Shown: positions 7,720-15,000 of the stretch, piece after piece
How the letters are laid out: every line of letters begins with the position of its first letter
How positions within the stretch are numbered: position 1 is the first letter of the stretch
Made by a program: the position numbers and the translations under genes
Assembly: GCA_964528605.1 (NCBI GenBank)
Contig: CAZGSV010000062.1
Coordinates: forward strand, 1 to 19,372
Source of the DNA: CAZGSV01 sp964528605
GTDB lineage: Bacteria; Armatimonadota; Zipacnadia; CAZGSV01
DNA length: 19,372 nucleotides
Direction of reading: 5' to 3'
The notes under the pieces: model-generated
Databases searched by the model: none
The model's input: only the letters and a program-made list of their open reading frames with translations
Told to the model about the DNA's origin: nothing

Positions 7720-9270
7720 ATGCAGCGGCGGGTGCGCCAGGGGCTCGAACTGGTGCTGGCGGGGGGTTCGGAAGTTAGCGGGGAGAGGACGTACATCATT
7801 GAAAGGCACCTAGGGAGTGGGGCGTTCAGCGGAGTCTATCTAGCGACCAGCGGCAGATTGCGGCTGGCGGTAAAGGAATACAACCTGCACGGGCCGGTGC
7901 CGCCGGAGCAAGTGGAGGACGTGATTGCCCGGGAATTGACTGCGCTGCGAGCAGTGGGGGACCACGAGATGATACCGGGCCTGGTGGAGCATTTCCGTGA
8001 GGGCCACTACGTCTACGTGGTGCGGCGGTACGTGGAGGGGGACACGCTCGCGGACCTGCTCTTCCTGCAGGGAGTGTTGACGGGCTACCAGATAACGCAG
8101 TTTGGGATTGGGATGGGGATGGCGCTGGACCATCTGCACCGCCAGGGGTACTTGCTGGTGGACCTGAAGCCGGACAACGTGATCGTGGACCACAGCCAGG
8201 TGCCGCACATAGTGGACCTAGGGTCGGTGCTGGCGCTGGAGGCGGGGATGGAGGAGATAGAGAACTTCTTGGTGACGGAGGGGTACTACGCGCCGGAGTT
8301 GGCGGCAGCGAAGGGGAGGCTGGCGGAGGTTCACCCGGTGCTGGACGTGTTCGCGCTTGGCGCGGTGCTGTACGAACTGGCGACGGGGCGCAGGCTGGAG
8401 TTACGGGCGGTGAACGAGCTGGGGCGGAGGCACTTGGAGCCGCTGTTTGCGCGCCAGGAGTTGCCGCACACGATCGTGGGCGTGATCGGGCGGGCGCTGT
8501 CGCGGGACCCGGGCCGACGCTACGGTAGCCTGGCGGAGATGGTGGAGGAGTTGCGGGAGGGGGTGGCGCCGTGCATGGAGATATACCCCAGTGCCATCGA
8601 GGCCGGGCCGGTGGCGGCGGGCGAGATGGTGACCGGGCGGCTGGTGGCGTACAACTTGGGGGGCGAGGTGCTCATGGGCGAGGTGACGCCCTCGGCGCCT
8701 TGGATGGACGTGCGCATAAGCAGTCGGGCGGAGTTGCACACGAATCGGTTTCGAGGCAACCGGGAGGAGGTAATGGTGCGGTGCAAGCCGCCGATGCTGG
8801 CGCGGGGGTCAGGGCGAGTGGAGGCCTACGTGCAAGTGGAGAGTCAAACCGCGGCCGCGCGGGTACCTGTGCGGCTGGAGGTGGAGGCCGAACCTGGGGC
8901 GGTGGAACCGGAGGAGGAGAGGATCGTGCTGCGGGCAACGGAGGGAGAGGGGGCGCGGAAGGACGTTTGGGTGCGGAATATGGGCGAGGGAGAGGTGGAG
9001 TGTCGCCTGCTGCTGCCGGAGGGGCTGCCGCTGGAGGTACGGCCGCCGATGCTGCGGCTTGGAGGCGGGCGGGAGGGCTGTTTCCACTTGGATTTGCGCG
9101 CGGGGCGGCTGCCCGTGGGGGGGCACGTCGGCACGGCATTTCTTCAATTTGGGGCTCTGCGGGTATCATTAGAGATGGAAGTGACGGTAGAGGCGGCGCG
9201 GCAGGCACTGGGGATGCGGTTGTGGAGGCGACTGCGCCGCAGGCAACCGAGGGATAGGGATGAGCACTGA
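7720..9270 (+). CDS. Ser/Thr protein kinase (non-RD) with tandem beta-sandwich C-terminal region
   Basis: A 516-residue protein. Residues about 24-285 are a Hanks-type kinase domain: glycine loop LGSGAFSGVY (31-40), Lys52 in AVKEY, Glu72 on the alpha-C helix, catalytic loop LLVDLKPDN (D148, K150, N153), metal-binding DLG (D166) in place of DFG, YYAPE (189-193) and LDVFALG (208-214). All catalytic residues are present. The HRD Arg is Val, so this is a non-RD kinase, likely not controlled by activation-loop phosphorylation. Residues about 286-390 and 391-492 look like two beta-sandwich (Ig-like) repeats with alternating strands and no membrane segment, so it is probably cytoplasmic. A basic tail follows. 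ATG 7720 directly follows the nitrilase stop, with GGAGGG 9 nt upstream. The last 11 bp overlap the VWA gene. Confidence 0.88.
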   Translation: MQRRVRQGLELVLAGGSEVSGERTYIIERHLGSGAFSGVYLATSGRLRLAVKEYNLHGPVPPEQVEDVIARELTALRAVGDHEMIPGLVEHFREGHYVYVVRRYVEGDTLADLLFLQGVLTGYQITQFGIGMGMALDHLHRQGYLLVDLKPDNVIVDHSQVPHIVDLGSVLALEAGMEEIENFLVTEGYYAPELAAAKGRLAEVHPVLDVFALGAVLYELATGRRLELRAVNELGRRHLEPLFARQELPHTIVGVIGRALSRDPGRRYGSLAEMVEELREGVAPCMEIYPSAIEAGPVAAGEMVTGRLVAYNLGGEVLMGEVTPSAPWMDVRISSRAELHTNRFRGNREEVMVRCKPPMLARGSGRVEAYVQVESQTAAARVPVRLEVEAEPGAVEPEEERIVLRATEGEGARKDVWVRNMGEGEVECRLLLPEGLPLEVRPPMLRLGGGREGCFHLDLRAGRLPVGGHVGTAFLQFGALRVSLEMEVTVEAARQALGMRLWRRLRRRQPRDRDEH

Positions 9271-10699
9271 ACTGAAGATAGCGTTGGTGCCGCAGCGGGA
9301 ATGCGTAAGCGCTGGGGAGGGGAAACTGCCCCCTTATCGTCTGCTGGTGGAGATGACACCTTCGACTCCGCCGGGAGAGGCTAGGGGCAAGCTGAACCTC
9401 TGCGTGCTGTTGGACTGCAGCGGCTCGATGTACCAGTTCCAACTGTCGCCGCGGGACCTGGAGCGCTGGCGTGCGGTAGCGGAGAAGCGGGGCGAGATGC
9501 TGCAGGCGATGTCGGACGCCAGGAGGGTGTTCATCTGGCGCGGGCGCACGCTGGCGGAGATGCAGGCGGTGTTGTCGAAGCCGATGGACTCGGGGGTGGG
9601 GGCGCTCTCCGCGATTGTGCGTACGCTGCCGGAGGAGGTGCACATGGGGCTGGTGGCGTTCGCCGACCGGGGGCAGGTGATCGTGCCGTCGGAGGCGCGG
9701 CTGAACCCGGCGCAGTACATCGCGGCGCTGGGGCGCCTGCGCGAGGAGGTGGGCAAGTTCCGCCTGGGGCACGGCACCTTCATGAGCAGCGGGCTGACGC
9801 TGGCGATGGGCGAGGTGATGCACCATCACTCGCTGGCGGACATTAACCGGATAGTGCTGGTGAGCGATGGGCGGGTGCACGACGCGAGCAAGAGCCTGCA
9901 GATGCTTGACCGGCTGCGGGACCAGGGGATTACGGTGAGCACGGTGGGAGTGGGGGACGAGTTTGACGAGGAGTTCCTGGCGCGGGTGGCGGACCTGACC
10001 GGAGGGTTCTACTACTATGCGGCGGACCCGAACGAGATAGGGCAGCGTCTGTGGGAGGAGTTCGTGACGCTGCGTTCGTCGGTGGCGTATGAGGTGGAGT
10101 TGAAGTTGACCGGCCTGGGCGGGGCGGAGGTTACGGACCTGGCGCAGCTGCGGCCGGTGATGAGTCTGTTCGAGGAGATATGGACGGGTCCGAACTGGAT
10201 GGGGGTGCGGCTGCCGCAGATCTTCGCCGGCAAGGGGGCGGTTATTGCGGCGGAGATGGAATTGCCGGCGGGCGAGGTGGGGACGCGGAAGCTGGGAGAG
10301 GTGAGGGCCAAGTACCGCTCCCCCGGTACTCCGGGAACGGCGGAGGCGCACCAGGAACTGTACGTGGAGTACACCCTGTCCGAACGGCGGGCAGGGGTGA
10401 CGAACCGTCGAGTGGACGAGGTGTTTCAGCGGTTGGAGGTTTACCGGCGGGAGCGGGAGGCGCAGTATGCGGCGGCGGAGGGGGATGTCAGTTCGGCGAC
10501 GCGCAAGTTGACGGAGGCGGCGGCGATACTGACCCAGTTGGGGGACCGGCAACTGGCGGAGGACTTCCGGCGGGAGGCTGAGGAGATCGCTGCTGGGGAG
10601 AGGCGGGACAAGCGGCGCACGAAGCGGATCAAGGCGCGCTCGCGCCATCTGGCTGGGCCGGTTTCGGAGGAGGAGGCCGCGCCCTCTTCCGCTGCGTGA
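9260..10699 (+). CDS. VWA-domain protein with large helical insertion
   Basis: A 479-residue cytoplasmic protein. A von Willebrand factor A fold spans about 44-265. The MIDAS metal site is complete: DCSGS (D52, S54, S56), T173 in LGHGTFMSSG and D203 in VLVSDGRVHD. Between the first MIDAS loop and the next core strand (HMGLVAFAD, 128-136) there is about 65 residues of mostly helical sequence, longer than the usual single helix. A beta-rich region follows (about 272-375), then a charged helical or coiled-coil tail (about 380-460). VWA proteins usually bind partner proteins through the metal. The ATG overlaps the kinase gene by 11 bp, with GAGGG 6 nt upstream, so the two are translationally coupled. 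A kinase substrate or adaptor role is inference. Confidence 0.87.
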   Translation: MSTELKIALVPQRECVSAGEGKLPPYRLLVEMTPSTPPGEARGKLNLCVLLDCSGSMYQFQLSPRDLERWRAVAEKRGEMLQAMSDARRVFIWRGRTLAEMQAVLSKPMDSGVGALSAIVRTLPEEVHMGLVAFADRGQVIVPSEARLNPAQYIAALGRLREEVGKFRLGHGTFMSSGLTLAMGEVMHHHSLADINRIVLVSDGRVHDASKSLQMLDRLRDQGITVSTVGVGDEFDEEFLARVADLTGGFYYYAADPNEIGQRLWEEFVTLRSSVAYEVELKLTGLGGAEVTDLAQLRPVMSLFEEIWTGPNWMGVRLPQIFAGKGAVIAAEMELPAGEVGTRKLGEVRAKYRSPGTPGTAEAHQELYVEYTLSERRAGVTNRRVDEVFQRLEVYRREREAQYAAAEGDVSSATRKLTEAAAILTQLGDRQLAEDFRREAEEIAAGERRDKRRTKRIKARSRHLAGPVSEEEAAPSSAA

Positions 10700-10715
10700 G
10701 GGCCGGTTCTGCTGA

Positions 10716-10745
10716 TTGACCCTCGGGCGGGGCGGCCCGTATACT
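10716..10745 (+). promoter_or_regulatory. Sigma70-like promoter of the FAD oxidoreductase, probably giving a leaderless transcript
   Basis: TTGACC (10716-10721), an 18-bp spacer and TATACT (10740-10745). The -10 box ends 9 nt before ATG 10755, so transcription should start about 0-4 nt from the ATG, and no ribosome site fits. Hexamers and spacer equal those of the dxs promoter. Confidence 0.65.
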
Positions 10746-10754
10746 TGCTGCCCC

Positions 10755-12791
10755 ATGAAGCCGCTTGCTAGGGAGCAACTGCTCGTGAGTGTTCTGGCCT
10801 TATTGGCTACTGCCGCTGCACTGCTGTTGGGCGTGCGGCTGGGGCCGGCCACAGTATCTGCCTCGCCTGATCCCGATGTGCTGCTGCTCAACGGGCTGGA
10901 GAGCGTGACGGACGTGGCCAGGTTCGCCTACCAGTCCTACAACGTGGATTTCTCGTTGCTGGAGGGGGAAAGCACGCAGGGGCAAGCCTCATGTCTGACG
11001 CAGTTCTTGCGCGGTTATGACCCTATCAAGGAGCCCATAGGCTTCGAGTGCGCGTACGAGTTTGGCGGCTACGTGACCAGCGACTGGTCCAATTACCGGC
11101 GCTTCAAGATAGACGTGTTCAACCGCGAGGCGCGGCCGATAAGGCTCACGGTCAGATTGGCGAGTGGCAAGGAGGGCGTGAGCACCGAGTTCCAGTTGGA
11201 CTCGCGGCGGTGGATGACGTTGGAGTTGCTGCTCGAGACACTGGCGCCGAAGGGGCTGAATCTGAAGCAGGTCACGTCGGTGGTGTTCCTGGAGCCTGGG
11301 AACTCGGTCGAAGCCACCAATGAGGTGCTCTTTGACAACATGCGGCTGGAGGGACGGATCAACCCGCAGGTGACACCGGCGCTGCGGGACCTGGCATTGG
11401 TAGGACCGCCGCCGCCGCGACAGGAGGGGAAGCAGGTAACGCCGGAGTTGCGGGTGCTGGCGGAGGTGCAGGAGCAGAACCGGGGGAGGCTGCCGGTGGC
11501 GGCACAGGCGGACGTGGTGGTGGTGGGCGGAGGCCTGGCGGGGGTGAGCGCGGCGATCGCGGCGGCACGGGCGGGAGCGTCGGTCATTCTCATCGAGCGC
11601 TACGGCTATCTGGGCGGGACGGCGACGGCGGCGATGGTGGCGCATTTTGGCCCGTACGTCAGCGGCGGCAAGCAGGTCGTCTACGGGGTCTTCTACGAGA
11701 TGGTGCGGCGCCTGCAGGCACGGGGGGCGTGTCCAGACGGGCGGCAGTTCGACCCCGAGCAGTTGAAGATTGTGCTGTCGGATATGGTTTCGGAGGCGGG
11801 AGTGAAGATGCTGCTGCACTCCTTCGCGATGGGAGCGGTGGTCGAGAAAGGGAAGATCGCGGGAGTGATCGTGGCGACCAAGTCCTCGGCGTTCGTGGTG
11901 CGGGGGCGGGTGGTCATTGACTGCACCGGGGACGGGGACATTGCGGCTGCGGCGGGGGCGGCTTACGAGAAGGGGCAGGGAGTGGATGATTACGCGCAGT
12001 CGGGCACGCTCATGTTCTTCATGGGCAACGTGAACGTGGACAAGGCGATGGCGTACCGGCAGTCGCAAGACCGGGTCAGATGGTCGAGTGCCTCAGGATA
12101 CGTGGACCCCTTGGTCACGAGGGCGATTGCGGCGGGCGACCTGCCGAAGGACATCGGGATCACCTATCTGTATCCACAGCCGTCGGTGCAGCCGCGCACG
12201 GTGATGCTCAACCTGATCAACGTGCTCCACGTGGACGCGACGGACGTGCGCAGCCTGACGAACGCCGAGGTGGAGGGGCGGCGGCGGGTGGATATTGTGA
12301 GTCGCTTTCTGAAGAAGTACTACCCGGGCTTTGAGTACTCGTACCTGGAGCGGGTGGGGGACGTGCTCGGGGTGCGGGAGACGAGGCGAATCGTCGGGGA
12401 GTACACCATGACGGCGAAGGATGTGCTGTCGGGGAGACGCTTCCCGGACGGCATCGGCAGCGGGTGCGCGCCCATTGACCTGCACAGCAGCGATGGGCGG
12501 CACGGAGTGTCTTCGCTGCGGCTAAAGCCGGGGGACTTCTACGACATACCCTATCGTTGTCTGGTGCCGAAGAAGGTGGACAACCTGCTGGTGGCTGGGC
12601 GGTGCGTGTCGGCGACGCACGCGGCCATGGGGAGCGTGCGGTGGATGCCGACGGCGTCGGTAACGGGGCAGGCGGCTGGGGCGGCGGCGGCGCTGGCGGT
12701 GCGGCAGGACGTGACGCCGCGGGAATTGGACGTTCAACTACTACGCAAGACACTGGCGCAGCAAGGCGCGTACATAGAGGGAGTCAAGTAA
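10755..12791 (+). CDS. Exported or membrane-anchored FAD-dependent oxidoreductase with N-terminal beta-sandwich domain
   Basis: A 678-residue protein. Residues about 8-30 form a hydrophobic segment, either a signal peptide or a membrane anchor, with no twin-arginine motif. Residues about 40-205 form a beta-rich domain that resembles galactose-binding or CBM-like sandwiches (FDNMRLEG at the end). A Pro-rich hinge follows. From about 251 comes a PF12831-type FAD oxidoreductase: DVVVVGGGLAGVSAA (dinucleotide-binding GxGxxG, G258/G260/G263), ER at 281-282, DCTGDGDIAA (389-398), RVGDVLGVRETRRIVGEY (533-550) and a C-terminal FAD motif GRCVSATHAAMGSVRWMP. Family members act on varied small molecules or sugar derivatives; the substrate is unknown. 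The longer frame from 10716 would start inside the -35 box, so ATG 10755 is used. The next gene starts 7 bp after the stop. Confidence 0.85.
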   Translation: MKPLAREQLLVSVLALLATAAALLLGVRLGPATVSASPDPDVLLLNGLESVTDVARFAYQSYNVDFSLLEGESTQGQASCLTQFLRGYDPIKEPIGFECAYEFGGYVTSDWSNYRRFKIDVFNREARPIRLTVRLASGKEGVSTEFQLDSRRWMTLELLLETLAPKGLNLKQVTSVVFLEPGNSVEATNEVLFDNMRLEGRINPQVTPALRDLALVGPPPPRQEGKQVTPELRVLAEVQEQNRGRLPVAAQADVVVVGGGLAGVSAAIAAARAGASVILIERYGYLGGTATAAMVAHFGPYVSGGKQVVYGVFYEMVRRLQARGACPDGRQFDPEQLKIVLSDMVSEAGVKMLLHSFAMGAVVEKGKIAGVIVATKSSAFVVRGRVVIDCTGDGDIAAAAGAAYEKGQGVDDYAQSGTLMFFMGNVNVDKAMAYRQSQDRVRWSSASGYVDPLVTRAIAAGDLPKDIGITYLYPQPSVQPRTVMLNLINVLHVDATDVRSLTNAEVEGRRRVDIVSRFLKKYYPGFEYSYLERVGDVLGVRETRRIVGEYTMTAKDVLSGRRFPDGIGSGCAPIDLHSSDGRHGVSSLRLKPGDFYDIPYRCLVPKKVDNLLVAGRCVSATHAAMGSVRWMPTASVTGQAAGAAAALAVRQDVTPRELDVQLLRKTLAQQGAYIEGVK

Positions 12792-12797
12792 ACGACG

Positions 12798-14261
12798 ATG
12801 AGACGGAGCGGCACTTCTAAGACAACGAGGAGAGCGGCGCAAGCGATACGTGGGACGGGCAGGGCGAGGGCGAGCAAGCCCGCGGTGAACGCGGCGATCG
12901 TGCTCGCGGCGGGCGAGGGCAGCAGGATATGGCCCTACAACGAAGTGCGGAACAAGTGCGCCGTTCCGGTGGCAAACAAGGCGGCGGTGCGGCACACGGT
13001 GGAGGCGCTCATTGCAGTAGGGGTAAAGCAGATCATCGCCGTGGTGGGCGAGAGGAAGGAGAGCATTCACCACGCGCTGGGGGACTTGGCCGAGGTGCGC
13101 TTTGTGGACCAGGGGGGAGGCAAAGGCACGGCGAACGCGACGCTTGCCGGCCTGCAAAAGGTGGAAGGCGAGGGCGCGGTGCTGGTGGTGTACGGGGACG
13201 TGCTCTGCGTCGAGGAGAACTTCCGCGCGCTGCTGGGAGAGTACGCGGCGAAGCAGCCGATTGCGGCGTGCCTGACGGCGGACCTCGAGGGGGAAGACGG
13301 GCAGGACTGGATCTGCGTCTCGGTGCACGAGGGGAAGGTGGCAGGGGTGGTGGGGCATGCGCGTTCGGGGCGGGGATTGCGCATGGCGGGTGTGTACGTG
13401 CTCTCGCCGCAGGCGATCCCGTACGTGCGGCGCAATCCGGGGATAGTGACGAGCGTGCCGGTGGGCGGGATGCCGCCGTACGAGGCGGAGTTGGCCCAAT
13501 CCATACAGATGATGGTGAGCGAGGGGCGGGAAGTGCTGGCGGTGGAGGCCACGCACGTCTGCGTGGACCTGGACAAGCCGTGGCACATAACGCGGGCTAA
13601 CCATGAGATGGTACCGTACCTGTTCGAGCGGCTGGTGGCTTCGGGGAAGACGATGGGCAAGGGGGCGCAGATTGACGAGAGCGCGGAGATCCGCGGGCAG
13701 GTGGTATTGGCGGAGGGCGCCGTGATAGGCAAGCGGGTGGTGGTGGACGGCCACTTGTACGTGGGACGGAACTCGCGGGTCGTAAACGGGGCCATGGTGC
13801 GCTCGGCGTGGGTGGGTGAGGGATCACGGGTCATGGACTACTGCCAGTTGGGCGGCGTCGTGGGCGACGGCTGCATGGTGGGGCACGCGACAGAACTGGG
13901 AGGGGTCATCTTCGACGGCGTCTGCATCTACCACTACGGCGAGTTGTCGGGCGTCTACGGTTCCAAGGTTGACATTGGGGCGGCGACGGTGTGCGGCACG
14001 CTGCGCTTTGACGACGGGTCGTCGGTGATAGAGGTGAAGGGGCGCAAGGAGGTGCCGCGCCGGGGCGCCAACTGCTGCTTCATGGGCGACTACTCGCGCA
14101 CGGGCGTGAACGCGATACTCATGCCCGGCGTGCGGGTGGGTTGCTACTCCTGCGTGGGGCCGGGCGTGCTGGTCTATAAGGACGTGCCGAGCCGCACGCT
14201 GGTGCTGGCGCAACAGGAGTTGGTGACTAAACCCTGGGGCCCGGAACAGTACGGCTGGTAG
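12798..14261 (+). CDS. Sugar-phosphate nucleotidyltransferase with left-handed beta-helix (GlmU-like)
   Basis: A 487-residue cytoplasmic protein. Residues about 31-250 form a nucleotidyltransferase domain: LAAGEGSRIWP (36-46), K53 in RNKCAVPVANK, GGGKGTANAT (106-115) and YGDVL (132-136). From about 285 to 460 short hexapeptide repeats form a left-handed beta-helix. The stretch VDIGAATVCGTLRFDDG, then VKGRKEVP and GDYSRTGVNAILMPGVRVG, resembles bifunctional sugar-1-phosphate nucleotidylyl/acetyltransferases of the archaeal ST0452 kind as well as bacterial GlmU. It probably makes a UDP- or dTDP-sugar for envelope polymers, but the donor and sugar are not identifiable. The first 29 residues are basic and low-complexity; GTG 12885 would give the usual N-terminus. 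ATG 12798 has only a distant GGGAG. It follows the FAD oxidoreductase by 6 bp. Confidence 0.85.
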   Translation: MRRSGTSKTTRRAAQAIRGTGRARASKPAVNAAIVLAAGEGSRIWPYNEVRNKCAVPVANKAAVRHTVEALIAVGVKQIIAVVGERKESIHHALGDLAEVRFVDQGGGKGTANATLAGLQKVEGEGAVLVVYGDVLCVEENFRALLGEYAAKQPIAACLTADLEGEDGQDWICVSVHEGKVAGVVGHARSGRGLRMAGVYVLSPQAIPYVRRNPGIVTSVPVGGMPPYEAELAQSIQMMVSEGREVLAVEATHVCVDLDKPWHITRANHEMVPYLFERLVASGKTMGKGAQIDESAEIRGQVVLAEGAVIGKRVVVDGHLYVGRNSRVVNGAMVRSAWVGEGSRVMDYCQLGGVVGDGCMVGHATELGGVIFDGVCIYHYGELSGVYGSKVDIGAATVCGTLRFDDGSSVIEVKGRKEVPRRGANCCFMGDYSRTGVNAILMPGVRVGCYSCVGPGVLVYKDVPSRTLVLAQQELVTKPWGPEQYGW

Positions 14262-14946
14262 GGGGGCGCGCCGCGGTCGGAGGGGGCTTAGGGGCAAGGA
14301 AGTAGAGGGCCAGCGTGCCGCCGCCGCCTAGGATGAGGAGGGGGATGCCGACGGCGAGTTGGTAGGCTAGGAAGCCGCCGATCCAGGCGCGACCGACCAG
14401 GATGGCCTCCTGCGGGGACGACTGTTCCACCTGGCCGACGGCGGCGACGGCGGCCAGATAAACGAGCAGGCACATTGCACCGTTGGCCAGGAAAGCGCCG
14501 GTGAGGTGTTCGCCGAAGGAGAACCAGCCACCCACGAGAGCGGCGCCGACGAGGCCCACGAGGGCGGCGATGAGGCCTATCCAGGCGACGGAGTCAAGGG
14601 CGGCGCGGATGGAGGCGGCGGCGCCGGTGAGGCGCTGGACTATCGTCTTCCACCCGGAGGTGAAGGCGCGCGCGGCCTCTTGGCCGAAGTTGGGCAGGCC
14701 GATGCCGTAGTACTGCTCCAGCGACTGCCACTCGCGCATTTCCTGGACGGGGATGAGGCCGTTGAAGAAGGCGGTGACCTGCGGTTCGACCCGGCCCCGA
14801 ATGCTCTCCAGAGCCTGAGTTACGGCGCCCTCCTGGAAAAGCTGACTGGCCGCCTTCGTCTCGATGGCCAGGCTGAGGCCGGACACGCTGAGGAAGGCAA
14901 AGACCCACAGCAAGGCGTCCTTCCATGCCGGGCGCTCGGTTCTCAT
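14227..14946 (-). CDS. Small polytopic membrane protein of unknown function
   Basis: A 239-residue protein I do not recognise. Hydrophobic segments lie at about 11-28, 120-141, 148-171 and 185-216 (the last long enough for one or two passes). An amphipathic, possibly extracytoplasmic region of about 90 residues lies between the first and second (FNGLIPVQEMREWQSLEQYYG). A Pro-rich tail ends the protein. The last 11-12 residues are encoded antisense to the 3' end of the nucleotidyltransferase (35-bp overlap), so the tail may be a read-on without function. TAGAAT (14955-14960) lies only 8 nt before the ATG. It lies 54 bp downstream of copA on the same strand and could also be read from it. Confidence 0.65.
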   Translation of the reverse strand: MRTERPAWKDALLWVFAFLSVSGLSLAIETKAASQLFQEGAVTQALESIRGRVEPQVTAFFNGLIPVQEMREWQSLEQYYGIGLPNFGQEAARAFTSGWKTIVQRLTGAAASIRAALDSVAWIGLIAALVGLVGAALVGGWFSFGEHLTGAFLANGAMCLLVYLAAVAAVGQVEQSSPQEAILVGRAWIGGFLAYQLAVGIPLLILGGGGTLALYFLAPKPPPTAARPPTSRTVPGPRV

Positions 14947-14954
14947 ATGCGGCT

Positions 14955-14960
14955 ATTCTA
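14955..14960 (-). promoter_or_regulatory. Candidate -10 box right before the membrane-protein ATG
   Basis: TAGAAT (five of six to consensus) ends 8 nt upstream of ATG 14946. No -35 at 17-18 bp spacing is convincing. If active, it would give a transcript with almost no leader. Confidence 0.35.
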
Positions 14961-15000
14961 CCAGTTGGGCGTGAGAGGCGCCTGCACCTGCGGGCGGCCG

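Noticed and set aside
9163..9168. TATCAT as a possible internal promoter for the VWA gene
   Set aside because: No -35 at suitable spacing, and it lies in conserved kinase-tail coding sequence.
10698..10724. GAGGG...CCCTC pairing as a terminator after the VWA gene
   Set aside because: The stem is only 5 bp with a loop of about 17 nt, no T tract follows, and it overlaps the -35 box.
8672..10891. A 739-codon minus-strand open frame across the kinase and VWA genes
   Set aside because: It lies antisense to two clear protein families, is extremely rich in Arg, Pro, His and Gln, and has no start or ribosome site. Long antisense frames are expected in GC-rich coding DNA.
10989..13754. Minus-strand frames at 10989-12068 and 12741-13754
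   Set aside because: Both are His/Arg/Pro-rich shadows of the FAD oxidoreductase and nucleotidyltransferase genes.
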